A DNA stretch of 64,000 nucleotides from Lactiplantibacillus fabifermentans DSM 21115 (lineage in GTDB: Bacteria > Bacillota > Bacilli > Lactobacillales > Lactobacillaceae): the NCBI RefSeq assembly GCF_000498955.2, contig NZ_AYGX02000032.1:1-64000 (forward strand). The letters run 5' to 3'. Positions 16,308 to 24,197 of this stretch are shown here, one piece after another (the stretch's first letter is position 1; every line of letters begins with the position of its first letter). The notes beneath the pieces are model-generated. The model was not told the DNA's origin, did no database searches, and saw only the letters and a program-made list of their open reading frames with translations. The position numbers and the translations under genes were made by a program.

Positions 16308-17837
16308 TTAATTAAGCGCAGCCACCATGCCGTCCAAAAAGTCGTTAGCTGTACCGACAAAGGCTTGCTGTGAGACTTTAAAGATTGGCGCTAATTCATC
16401 AGGATTTACCGATAAGACATATTTGGCGCCAGCGATACCTGCCAAATAGTCGTCATCGCCAGCAATCCCAATATTAATCAATACTTCGGGGGCCACGCTC
16501 AGTGTATTTTCCCCGACTTGTTGTTCCACGCTAAATTGTTCTAAATCAGTTAATGGTTTGGTGACCGCAATGGCCGCACCAATCCACTTTGCTAACTGCC
16601 GTGCTTGTAAAATAATCGCCGGTTCGATGGCCCCGCGTCCGAGGGCAATAATCCGTTTAGCCGTTGCGATACTGCCGACATTCACCGGCACTTCTTCCGT
16701 CAAATGTCGTTGCTTGACGACTCGATGCAAGTCAGACACCGCGATGCGTTGTGACATCGGTACTGGTTGAGCAACCGGTGCGGTGGGTTTGACCACTAAT
16801 AAGTTCGCATAGTCTTCACGTATCGTTTCCGTATCGTTTGTAATTATTGGTATCGTTTGTAAATCGTTTTGTAAAGTTAATAAAGGTGACTGTGGCATGT
16901 AGGTCAACTCACCAAGCAACCGTTGGACATGTAATAATTGGCGCTGACTATATTGGCTGGCCAACAAGCTCGCTAAAGTCGCGGCTGGTTGCCAAGGCTG
17001 ATGAGCATCGGCTTGTTGTGCCGCATCCAGGACCATCAGCGCCAAAGCGCGACGATACGCCGTTAACTCGGCTAATTGTGCTAACGTTGATGTGGCTGGT
17101 CGTGACAGTTGTGCAATGGCCTGTTGCGCATGCGTTAAAATACCGACCGTCACGGCTCCCATTAATAAGCGCCCGGTTGCCGCGGCCCGGGCAGCAATCG
17201 GGGCCCCTTGTTCCGCGTCACCAATTCGCTGGGCGGCCGTGACCGTCACGTCCGTTAATTGTAAGTCCGCAACGGAAAGGCCGTGTAGCCCAACGGTGGT
17301 CGTGCGGGAGCCGACTTGCACCCCCGCCATGCTCGTATCAACCATGAAAAAGCTCGTCGTCTTTGGGCTAGTCTGGGCACGCACTAAGTATTGCACCGCT
17401 TGGCCACCATTGATTATCCGCGTCTTAGTACCAGTTAGTTGCCAACCTTGTTCTGTAGCCCGCGCAATCACCGGTTTTTCTCCGTCTTGGTCCGCCAACG
17501 CCATCAGTTGGTCGCCTAATAAATAGTGTTGTTTTTGTGGCGCCGTCGCATAAGTTTGTAATTGGTCACTTACTTGCCACAAGCCCACTAAACTGGTTGC
17601 GACACTAGCTGAGCGTTGCGCCACGGCCATAATCGTTAAAATTTGTTGCACATAGCGGTCGGGTAATTCCTTAAACCCCAAGGCCGGAATTTGCTGTTGC
17701 GTGAGGGCATCCGCTAATTCTGGCGGGATGACCCCTGTTTGTTCAATTTGTGTCGCCACTGGCGCAATTTGTTGGTCACAAAAAGTCGTCAAGCGGTCCC
17801 ACAAGGCTAATTGTTCAGCCGTTACGTTCAAGTCCAT
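16308..17837 (-). CDS. Acyl-CoA dehydrogenase fused to ETF-alpha C-terminal domain
   Basis: 509 aa. Residues ~1-370 follow the acyl-CoA dehydrogenase fold: helical N-domain, beta middle (WQLTGTKTRIINGGQAVQYLVRAQ...TSFFMVDTSMAGVQVG), helical C-domain ending with a degenerate RDxxxxxIxxGTxEI equivalent (LLTLQNDLQTIPIITNDTETIRED). Residues ~385-509 match the FAD-binding C-terminal domain of ETF alpha (AKRIIALGRGAIEPAIILQ; QQVGENTLSVAPEVLINIGIAG; LAGIAGAKYVLSVNPDELAPIFKVS). The chain could keep FAD-to-FAD electron transfer within one protein, without ETF beta. The SR and GQTG residues of classic ETF alpha are altered. No acyl-CoA genes adjoin. ATG with GGGGGAA upstream. Substrate unknown. Confidence 0.75.
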   Translation of the reverse strand: MDLNVTAEQLALWDRLTTFCDQQIAPVATQIEQTGVIPPELADALTQQQIPALGFKELPDRYVQQILTIMAVAQRSASVATSLVGLWQVSDQLQTYATAPQKQHYLLGDQLMALADQDGEKPVIARATEQGWQLTGTKTRIINGGQAVQYLVRAQTSPKTTSFFMVDTSMAGVQVGSRTTTVGLHGLSVADLQLTDVTVTAAQRIGDAEQGAPIAARAAATGRLLMGAVTVGILTHAQQAIAQLSRPATSTLAQLAELTAYRRALALMVLDAAQQADAHQPWQPAATLASLLASQYSQRQLLHVQRLLGELTYMPQSPLLTLQNDLQTIPIITNDTETIREDYANLLVVKPTAPVAQPVPMSQRIAVSDLHRVVKQRHLTEEVPVNVGSIATAKRIIALGRGAIEPAIILQARQLAKWIGAAIAVTKPLTDLEQFSVEQQVGENTLSVAPEVLINIGIAGDDDYLAGIAGAKYVLSVNPDELAPIFKVSQQAFVGTANDFLDGMVAALN

Positions 17838-17900
17838 GCGGATTCCCCCTACGTCGTCTTAATAGGTCTAACTTACCACACTTTTTGTCACCACGCCGTT

Positions 17901-17937
17901 AAAAAAACGCGATAATGCATCAGCATCACCACGTTTT
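17901..17937 (-). terminator. Terminator of the ABC/TetR operon
   Basis: Minus strand: AAAAACG...TGATGC-tgat-GCATTA...CGTTTTTTT, a stem with a small internal loop followed by seven T, just after the tetR stop. Confidence 0.7.
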
Positions 17938-17941
17938 TCGC

Positions 17942-18586
17942 TTAATCCTTTGGTATTACAAAACCATTTTCCAATATGCCCATATAAACCTTGGCCCGTT
18001 CAACAATCCATTGCGCATCATCCATCGTTTTGATATCCGGATGTTGCCGCATATGCGCTTGAAACTCCGCAAAGATTTGATTGTAGACGCCCATAATTAG
18101 ACCAATAATCTGTTCACGGTCCAACTCGGGGCGCAGCGGCATTTGATCAATCACATCGCTAATTAATTTTCGGCTAACTGCCATGGCACTGGCGTAGGTG
18201 GCATTCAGTTGAGCTTGCAAACTCGCCGGCAACTTACTGATCTCACCGTACGCCGCAATCATGACACTCATCTCATCCGGATGAGTTCGCCCGAATTCCG
18301 TTTTATAGCGCGTCCCTTGAACCACTAACGTCACTAAGTCTTGCGGTGTTTCAAACTGCGGATTAACGGTCGTCATAATCGTCTGCATCGCCTGTTGCAC
18401 GGTAGCTAAATACAGTTGCTGCTTACTGCCATAGTAGTGAAACAACAGTCCTTTAGAAACCTGAGCTGCGGCCGCAATCGTCTCGGTTTTAGTGCCGGCA
18501 TAGCCGTGAGTCGCAAACGCATGACAAGCCGCCTGCATAATGCGCGCCACTTTTTGTGGGTCTCGTGGTACTTCTTTGGTCGCCAT
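17942..18586 (-). CDS. TetR/AcrR-family repressor of the upstream ABC exporter
   Basis: 214 aa. N-terminal TetR helix-turn-helix (RIMQAACHAFATHGYAGTKTETIAAAAQVSKGLLFHYYGSKQQLYLATV) with a helical ligand-binding domain. Last gene of the ATPase-permease-tetR operon, 15 bp after the permease. Tandem TGACT-N4-AGTCA operators on the operon promoter fit autorepression relieved by an effluxed compound. Confidence 0.88.
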   Translation of the reverse strand: MATKEVPRDPQKVARIMQAACHAFATHGYAGTKTETIAAAAQVSKGLLFHYYGSKQQLYLATVQQAMQTIMTTVNPQFETPQDLVTLVVQGTRYKTEFGRTHPDEMSVMIAAYGEISKLPASLQAQLNATYASAMAVSRKLISDVIDQMPLRPELDREQIIGLIMGVYNQIFAEFQAHMRQHPDIKTMDDAQWIVERAKVYMGILENGFVIPKD

Positions 18587-18601
18587 CGCGACTCCTTTCC
18601 G

Positions 18602-20215
18602 CTATTGCGCCAAATCCCGACGCCGATAGCCAATACTTGCTATCGCTAATACTAGCACAGTTAGGCCGAGCAGCCACCAGTTTGTTGGCCAGTCGATAGC
18701 TTTCATCGGTACTTTATTGACCCAGCCAAGGGGCGTCAATTGCTTAGCCCATTTTGGCAAATCAATCAAACTGCCCAAATATAAGGAAAAGAAGCCGTAA
18801 CAGACCCAGGCCCACGCCAGATAACGCCATTTTGGTACCCAACTAGCCAACCAACTCGTGACCGCAATCATTAGTAACATGGCCGGCGCATAGGCCAAGA
18901 AAACGTGCCAGTAAGTGATCCATTGAATTGGCTGGGTCATCATCGTGCGCCCGGTCACGTACATGCCCACTAAACCTGCCAAGAAAACGCCTAGACCACT
19001 GACTAATGCCCAGCCCGTATAGCTAGCCCACACGGCCCAACGTGACGTAGCAGTCGCATAGACTTGATGCAAATATCCTTTATTTTCATCACTGACCAAT
19101 TTCAGCATGAGTTGAACAGCTGGAATTAAGGCGACCACCACAATCACAATCGCTAAAATAGCAATAAAGTTTTTCACGATGACCCGATTAGCCGCCGCTA
19201 AAGCTGAAGCGCCCAATAACTTTTTAATCATGGGGTTACTCTTGGCTAAATCACCAATCGTATTAAAAATTGAGCCGTACGACGCTCCTAAGGCCACGTT
19301 ACCAATGACCCAAGCTAATAAGACTCCGCGTGACTGCCGCCACAATAAGCTGCCCGGCCCCCGCAACCATGGTGACGCCTGCTGACGGCCTTGTCGCGTG
19401 GCTAACCAGCCGGCTCCTAAATCACGGCGACTATTCAAGATTGCCGCTAACCCTAGAAAAACAAGTCCTAGTAAGAGGAAACACCCGACCGGCAACCAGT
19501 CATTGCGTTGATAAACACTCATTTTTTCAATCCAGCCGAATGGTACCCACCAAGTCAAATCGGGATTACTAACGTCGGTACTCATCCGGGCAATATACAT
19601 GATGCCAAAAATGGCGTAGCTGAGCATTGTGGCCCCACTCGCATTATCCGCAAGTTGCGCTAAGGCGAGCGTCAGCATGCCAAAAAACCAGCCCAGTGCC
19701 GCTAACCCAACTGCGACCAACCAATTCCCCGTCGTATCCGCACCGGGCATTTTAGCCACTTGCAAGCCCAAGCCAAATAGCACACCAATTACCAAATTAA
19801 CCCCGGTCAATTCCACAATTCCAGCTAATAGCGGCGCTAAACGCCCAACCGCATGTGCCCGAACCAATTCCAACAACCCATCATCTTCGTCCCCGCGGGT
19901 TGTTCCCACGGCCAACATAATATTCATGATGACCATCACGATGGCCATAAAGACCACCATTTCAGTTGCAAATATTTTGGCCGTGTTATACGGCGCTTTC
20001 GCGGTAAACGCCCCAAATAGCGAAACCATTGCGGGGGTCTTTAACGTCTTTACAATTGTATCAATGGCCGATTGGGTGCCGTAAATCCCATCAAACTTGG
20101 CCGCAATCGACGCAAAAAGGCCGGCTAAAACTAAAATCCAGATGAGTAATTTTTTACGATCACGTTTTAAATTCAGTCCAATTAATAGCCCGGTGCGTTT
20201 AAATAATTGCGTCAT
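18602..20215 (-). CDS. ABC-2 type exporter permease (polyketide/antibiotic export family)
   Basis: About 537 aa with roughly twelve membrane helices in two halves, each half beginning with a helix followed by a large extracytoplasmic part (ATEMVVFMAIVMVIMNIMLAVGTTRGDEDDGLLELVRAHAVGRLAPLLAGI; and a similar SDENKGYLHQVYATATSRWAVWASYTGWAL in the second half). The internal repeat is typical of exporters annotated as polyketide-antibiotic transport permeases. Start: a GTG at 20224 overlaps the ATPase stop (GTGA), while GGGAAGTGA better positions the ATG at 20215. Works with the preceding ATPase. Substrate unknown, probably a toxic amphiphile. Confidence 0.82.
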   Translation of the reverse strand: MTQLFKRTGLLIGLNLKRDRKKLLIWILVLAGLFASIAAKFDGIYGTQSAIDTIVKTLKTPAMVSLFGAFTAKAPYNTAKIFATEMVVFMAIVMVIMNIMLAVGTTRGDEDDGLLELVRAHAVGRLAPLLAGIVELTGVNLVIGVLFGLGLQVAKMPGADTTGNWLVAVGLAALGWFFGMLTLALAQLADNASGATMLSYAIFGIMYIARMSTDVSNPDLTWWVPFGWIEKMSVYQRNDWLPVGCFLLLGLVFLGLAAILNSRRDLGAGWLATRQGRQQASPWLRGPGSLLWRQSRGVLLAWVIGNVALGASYGSIFNTIGDLAKSNPMIKKLLGASALAAANRVIVKNFIAILAIVIVVVALIPAVQLMLKLVSDENKGYLHQVYATATSRWAVWASYTGWALVSGLGVFLAGLVGMYVTGRTMMTQPIQWITYWHVFLAYAPAMLLMIAVTSWLASWVPKWRYLAWAWVCYGFFSLYLGSLIDLPKWAKQLTPLGWVNKVPMKAIDWPTNWWLLGLTVLVLAIASIGYRRRDLAQ

Positions 20216-20220
20216 CGTCG

Positions 20221-21147
20221 TCACTTCCCATCAACGGTCCGCGCATCGTTTGGTTGCGCATAATACCGCATGAATAAGTCTTCCAACGTTGGTGGCGTGC
20301 TGGTCAACGTCACTAGTTGATGAGCCGTTAAATATTGCATCACCGCCGTCAATTGGTCCGCGTCAACTGCTAAATTAACGTGATTTTCGCCATGCTTGGC
20401 GGTTAAACCGTGTACTCCAGGTAAGGTCGCCAGCTCAGGGGTAGCTTGCTGCGTTTGCACATCAATCGTCGTTCGCGTCAAATGGCGCATTTCAGCTAAC
20501 GTCCCCGTCTCAACCAAGGTACCTTCGCGAATAATCCCGATTCGGTCACACATTTTTTCAACTTCTGATAAGATATGACTCGAGAGCAATACGCTCTTGC
20601 CTTGTTGTTTAAGCACTAAAACTTCATCTTGGAAAGTTTGTTCATTCAATGGGTCCAACCCAGAAGTGGGTTCATCAAAAATATAAAAATCCGCATCTGT
20701 TGAAAAAGCCGCAATCAACGCCACTTTTTGGCGGTTGCCTTTCGAATAAGTCCGGGCCTTTTTACGAGGATCAAGTTCAAATTTTTTGATTAGCGCGTCA
20801 GTTTTAGCCGAATGACGTTCACCGTTCATCTTTAAAAAGAGATCAATGATTTCGCCACCGCTTAAATTTGGCCACAAATAAACGTCCCCTGGCACATACG
20901 CCAAGCGTTGATGGATGGCGACACTGTCTTGCCACACATCCTGCCCAAAAATCGTCGCACTGCCACCACTCGCCTTTAAAATTCCGAGTAAAACTCGAAT
21001 CGTCGTCGATTTACCCGCACCATTGGGGCCGATAAATCCAAATACTTCACCCGGATAAATCGCAAAATCAATATCCTTTAATGCTTCAAATTTGCCAAAC
21101 TTTTTTTGTAAATGATTAATTTTCAATAACGGTGCCGTTGTCGTCAT
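20221..21147 (-). CDS. ABC exporter ATP-binding protein
   Basis: 308 aa. Walker A GPNGAGKST, signature YSKGNRQKVALIAAF (the usual LSGGQ reads YSKGN, as in drug-export ATPases), Walker B FYIFDEPTSGLDP and H-loop SSHILSEVEKMCD. A ~90-residue C-terminal extension follows, typical of DrrA/CcmA-like exporters. First gene of the operon. ATG with GAGGGGGAA upstream. Confidence 0.9.
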   Translation of the reverse strand: MTTTAPLLKINHLQKKFGKFEALKDIDFAIYPGEVFGFIGPNGAGKSTTIRVLLGILKASGGSATIFGQDVWQDSVAIHQRLAYVPGDVYLWPNLSGGEIIDLFLKMNGERHSAKTDALIKKFELDPRKKARTYSKGNRQKVALIAAFSTDADFYIFDEPTSGLDPLNEQTFQDEVLVLKQQGKSVLLSSHILSEVEKMCDRIGIIREGTLVETGTLAEMRHLTRTTIDVQTQQATPELATLPGVHGLTAKHGENHVNLAVDADQLTAVMQYLTAHQLVTLTSTPPTLEDLFMRYYAQPNDARTVDGK

Positions 21148-21210
21148 GATGATTCCCCCTCGTATGGTCCTAGTTGCCGACTAGTCTCAACTTTTCTTAA
21201 TTGCGGGCTA

Positions 21211-21253
21211 ATCATAAGACTCATTGACTCGAAAGTCAATGACTAGCGAGTCA
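21211..21253 (-). promoter_or_regulatory. ABC/TetR operon promoter with tandem operators
   Basis: Minus strand: -35 TTGACT (21234-21239), 17-bp spacer, -10 TATGAT (21211-21216). Operators TGACTCGAAAGTCA (21225-21238) and TGACTAGCGAGTCA (21240-21253) share TGACT-N4-AGTCA, are 15 bp apart start to start and cover the -35. Classic TetR-family repression layout. Confidence 0.82.
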
Positions 21254-21255
21254 AT

Positions 21256-21453
21256 TTAAATCAAAATAACTCACATCGCCTTAACACCGGGCTTGGTACC
21301 CCATTAACAAACTTAAAAAACCGACCGACAAAAAAGGCGGTTAGGCCCAAGAAATGACCCCAACCATCAAACTAAATTAGCCTGACACCATTATCATCCC
21401 AATAAATACGCTTGCTAGCAGCGGCAATAACCAACTTCAAGAAAGCACCGCAA
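21256..21453. other. Non-coding stretch, possible decayed ORF
   Basis: This is the middle of the 349-bp gap between the ABC operon promoter and the SDR terminator. No start codon with ribosome site is seen. On the minus strand one frame is open from 21449 to 21261 apart from a single TAG at 21372-21374, and the second half reads hydrophobic (GHFLGLTAFFVGRFFKFV). This could be the remnant of a membrane protein or chance. Confidence 0.25.
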
Positions 21454-21485
21454 AAAAAGGCTGCGAGGTAAGCATCACAGCCTTT
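21454..21485 (-). terminator. Terminator after the SDR gene
   Basis: AAAAGGCTG / CAGCCTTTT perfect stem with a 14-nt loop, followed on the minus strand by TTGC. A-rich on the far side. Confidence 0.7.
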
Positions 21486-21496
21486 TACGTTAACTA

Positions 21497-22291
21497 TTAA
21501 TAAATCGTTGGGACTAGGCCGCCATCCGCTCGAATGGCCGCACCTGAAAAACTACTAGCCAGCGGACTGGCGACAAAAACCACCAACCGGCCGATTTCTT
21601 CAGGCCGGATTAACCGTTGAATTTGTGATAACGGGCGGTGATTGACCATAAAATCATGTTCCCATTGGTCTTGTGGCAAATCTGAATCGGCATACATCTC
21701 AGTGATCATGTCCTTGACGCCTTCCGTCAACGTGGAACCAGGCATGACCGTATTCACGGTCACGTGCGTCCCTACCGTTAGCTTCGATAAGCTTTTCGCG
21801 AGTGATAAATTCATCGTTTTAGTCATCGAGTATTGGGGCATTTCACCGGATGGCATGATGGCTTCTTCGCTTGCAATGAAGATAATGCGCCCAAAATCAT
21901 TCGCCAACATCGCCGGCAAGTAATGTTTAGCTAGGCGATTCCCTGCTAAAACATTCACTTGAAAGAAGTGTTCCCAAGTCGCGTCATCAATATCCGCATA
22001 GGCCATTGGACCAAAGATGCCCATGTTATTAACGAGCACATCGACGGTTGGCACTTGCTCAAATAAGACTTCGGCTTGGTCAGCATCACTAATATCAAAT
22101 GGCGCCGCGATTGGCGTCGTATCCGGATAAGCGGCCGCAATTTCAGCCACGACTGCGTCAACGGTTGCCGCTTGTCGACCATTGATCACCACATCAGCGC
22201 CTTCTTGGGCAAATGATTCAGCAATCGCACGCCCAATGCCTTTCGTGGATCCCGTCACCAACACCCGTTTGTGTTCCACATTCATTTCCAT
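21497..22291 (-). CDS. Short-chain dehydrogenase/reductase (classical SDR)
   Basis: 264 aa. Rossmann nucleotide site TGSTKGIG, NNMG (the NAG motif), catalytic Ser region IIFIASEEAIMPSG and YxxxK as YSMTK. C-terminal SGAAIRADGGLVPTIY. NAD(P)-dependent oxidoreductase, substrate unknown. GGAGG 10 nt before the first ATG supports the start. Own promoter: -35 TTGAAT (22351-22356), 17 bp, -10 TAAGAT (22328-22333), with the inverted repeat GTCGCT-N7-AGCGAC (22320-22338) over the -10. Confidence 0.85.
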   Translation of the reverse strand: MEMNVEHKRVLVTGSTKGIGRAIAESFAQEGADVVINGRQAATVDAVVAEIAAAYPDTTPIAAPFDISDADQAEVLFEQVPTVDVLVNNMGIFGPMAYADIDDATWEHFFQVNVLAGNRLAKHYLPAMLANDFGRIIFIASEEAIMPSGEMPQYSMTKTMNLSLAKSLSKLTVGTHVTVNTVMPGSTLTEGVKDMITEMYADSDLPQDQWEHDFMVNHRPLSQIQRLIRPEEIGRLVVFVASPLASSFSGAAIRADGGLVPTIY

Positions 22292-22319
22292 ATAATAATG
22301 GCCTCCGTTAAGTTAATTA

Positions 22320-22356
22320 GTCGCTTTATCTTAGCGACCTCGCTTGGGAAATTCAA
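22320..22356 (-). promoter_or_regulatory. SDR promoter with inverted repeat on the -10
   Basis: -35 TTGAAT (22351-22356), 17-bp spacer, -10 TAAGAT (22328-22333) on the minus strand. GTCGCT-ttatctt-AGCGAC encloses the -10, a likely repressor site. Confidence 0.55.
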
Positions 22357-22372
22357 GTAAAAGGACTAGCAA

Positions 22373-22388
22373 TATTTCCCGGGAAATA
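22373..22388. promoter_or_regulatory. Noc-type nucleoid-occlusion binding site
   Basis: TATTTCCCGGGAAATA, a perfect 16-bp palindrome in an intergenic region, equal to the Noc-binding sequence known from Bacillus subtilis (TTTCCCGGGAAA core). Noc bound at such sites keeps the division septum off the origin half of the chromosome. A second copy lies at 46567-46582. Confidence 0.75.
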
Positions 22389-22421
22389 GTTACCCCAAAA
22401 GGCAGATTGAGACATAATTCG

Positions 22422-22467
22422 AAAATTGGTGCCTGATGAAAGTTAACTTTCATCAGGCACCAATTTT
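22422..22467. terminator. 46-bp perfect palindrome, strong hairpin/terminator
   Basis: AAAATTGGTGCCTGATGAAA-GTTAAC-TTTCATCAGGCACCAATTTT, perfect over 46 bp (the three parts are contiguous). T-run TTTTATTTTTT on the plus strand and TTTTCG on the minus strand. Probably ends the minus-strand AP2-like gene. The longer T-tract, however, faces the plus strand, where no gene is seen. Confidence 0.7.
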
Positions 22468-22545
22468 ATTTTTTATCATTTTCTTGTCGAAACGTGCACC
22501 AAGAGGCAGTTTGGCACACTCTATTTACCATGATATGTACGCGTT

Positions 22546-23037
22546 TTATTCCGCGCTTTGATTGGCATATTCTTCTAGCACTGGCATCACATAGCGTTGT
22601 TCCGCTTGCTTCCGAGCTAAAATTGCATCATCCATGTCCGCAAATTGTTGGTTTAAGACTAATCGGCCACGATACATCAACCGCGCCACCCATTTTTGTG
22701 AGCAGCGATCAAATGAAACGCCAATCACACCACTACGGTTACGACTGTTCGGTTTCAAACGATCAACGGATGTCCCTTGGTATAAGGGCAAGTTGTCGCT
22801 GCGGCCCATATTTTTCCGCGTTTTTGGATTTTCAAAAATGTTCTTCCGACTGACATCAGCGCGTAAACAGCCACAACTCTTCGTAATACCTTTACGGAGC
22901 CGGTAACTGTCGACCACCACTTGTCGTCCACACGAACATTGACACAACCAACGTGCGTTACCATTTGGCGCACTTTCCGCCCGTTCTACTACGGTTAATC
23001 GGCTAAAGGTCTCGCCTGTTAAATCTTTTAGTCGCAT
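22546..23037 (-). CDS. AP2-domain-like DNA-binding protein with N-terminal Cys cluster
   Basis: 163 aa. N-terminal half: MRLKDLTGETFSRLTV, then a Cys cluster WLCQCSCGRQVVV...KSCGCL that could bind zinc. C-terminal half: GVIGVSFDRCSQKWVARLMYRGRLVLNQQFADMDDAILARKQAEQRYV, an AP2/integrase-type three-stranded DNA-binding domain. Such proteins occur in phages and Firmicutes and resemble homing endonucleases that lack the HNH nuclease. Start: GAGGTGA 5 nt before the ATG at 23037. The longer frame (to 23094) has no ribosome site. Function unknown, mobile origin suspected. Confidence 0.7.
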   Translation of the reverse strand: MRLKDLTGETFSRLTVVERAESAPNGNARWLCQCSCGRQVVVDSYRLRKGITKSCGCLRADVSRKNIFENPKTRKNMGRSDNLPLYQGTSVDRLKPNSRNRSGVIGVSFDRCSQKWVARLMYRGRLVLNQQFADMDDAILARKQAEQRYVMPVLEEYANQSAE

Positions 23038-23290
23038 CAAAATCACCTCGATAATTTTTTGTGGTCCAATCAACGCGGCTGTACCCGGTACCAATTGAAC
23101 TTAACTTATAATTTAAACTGATTTTATGAAAATACTGTGACGAATACCAAAATATTCATAGCATAATTTATTGATATTTTAATTTACCGAATAATACCAT
23201 AAATTACAACACACATACCAGCTTTAGTCATTTAAAAGAATACTACTATTTTTATTTATTGTCACTTAATATTATTTAATTAATATACAC
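23038..23290. other. AT-rich intergenic region
   Basis: About 250 bp, very AT-rich, between the AP2-like gene and the DUF2812 terminator. A weak minus-strand promoter is possible (TTTTCA, 16 bp, TATAAG, near 23112-23140). Otherwise nothing recognisable. Confidence 0.4.
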
Positions 23291-23294
23291 AAAA

Positions 23295-23325
23295 CGGCTA
23301 GCTGACAATCATTGTCAGCTAGCCG
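23295..23325 (-). terminator. Terminator of the PadR/DUF2812 operon
   Basis: CGGCTAGCTGACAAT-C-ATTGTCAGCTAGCCG, a perfect 15-bp stem followed on the minus strand by TTTTGTG. Confidence 0.85.
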
Positions 23326-23350
23326 CTGTTAAGAATAACCCTTATTTAGA

Positions 23351-24163
23351 TTAAATAAACCACCCGAGTGGCGCTAAGCCCAGCCAACTGACGACATTAA
23401 TCTGCACCGTCTTAGGGATACATGGCTTAAGCGATTGCGCAATTTCGGCTTCTGACGCCAGCGTTTGCAAATCATACCAATACTCGCCTTTGTCGCTATG
23501 ACCAACTAGATGCCACCGACCTAGACTGGCTAACGTCGGCGTTTCCGTGTCCAAATCCGTTAACATCGACGTTAAGAAGACATGCATTGTCGGCATCCAC
23601 GCCCCGTCATAGTCCAAGGTATCCCGCCGTAATTTGACGATTTGCGTCTGGAGATTTTTGGCAACCTTGACAAACCGTAATACAGCCCAAATCATAAATA
23701 ACAAGTATAAGAAGAATGCTAACGCACTATTGCCACTATCGTCATTAACCATGGCATACGCAGCCACGCCTAACCCCACGACGCCGACAAAAATCATGAC
23801 ATTGATGGTATTTAAGGCTTTATCACGCAAGTTTAAAGCGACCTGCAAGCGCATTTGCGGATCCCCTGGCGTAATCGGCGTTTTCATTAGCGCTGGCTCA
23901 TCAGTCCCCGTGTAAACCACTTGGATATCGGGCTTTTGCACTTGCACCGTTGCCAAGACTTGAAATAATTGCTGACCTTCCGTCATCGCCGTCGCCACTT
24001 CGGTCGGAACGTATTCGCTAAACAGGCGATACGTCTGATCCACTTTCTTAAAGTGATACCAATTCCCTTTAATCGCACTCAATAACCAGCCCCGACTCGC
24101 TTCGCGGTTCAACCACGCCAGCTCTTGAGCCGAGCCTTTAATTAAAAACCGATAACGCATCAT
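23351..24163 (-). CDS. DUF2812 membrane protein, copy 1
   Basis: 270 aa. N-terminal cytoplasmic DUF2812 module (YRFLIKGSAQELAWLNREASRGWLLSAIKGNWYHF...YRLFSEYV), two central membrane helices (TINVMIFVGVVGLGVAAYAMV; SALAFFLYLLFMIWAVLRFV), then a second soluble domain (RWHLVGHSDKGEYWYDLQTL) and a hydrophobic end. DUF2812 proteins commonly sit beside PadR regulators and are thought to be membrane stress or signalling proteins. Biochemical role unknown. Paralogue of the next upstream gene. GGGGAAG precedes ATGATG. Confidence 0.8.
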   Translation of the reverse strand: MMRYRFLIKGSAQELAWLNREASRGWLLSAIKGNWYHFKKVDQTYRLFSEYVPTEVATAMTEGQQLFQVLATVQVQKPDIQVVYTGTDEPALMKTPITPGDPQMRLQVALNLRDKALNTINVMIFVGVVGLGVAAYAMVNDDSGNSALAFFLYLLFMIWAVLRFVKVAKNLQTQIVKLRRDTLDYDGAWMPTMHVFLTSMLTDLDTETPTLASLGRWHLVGHSDKGEYWYDLQTLASEAEIAQSLKPCIPKTVQINVVSWLGLAPLGWFI

Positions 24164-24197
24164 AATATCGCTTCCCCAATTAACTTAATTAACTAAC

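Noticed and set aside
22494-22853. Plus-strand ORF opposite the AP2-like gene
   Set aside because: No ribosome site. The minus-strand frame has domain motifs and GAGGTGA.
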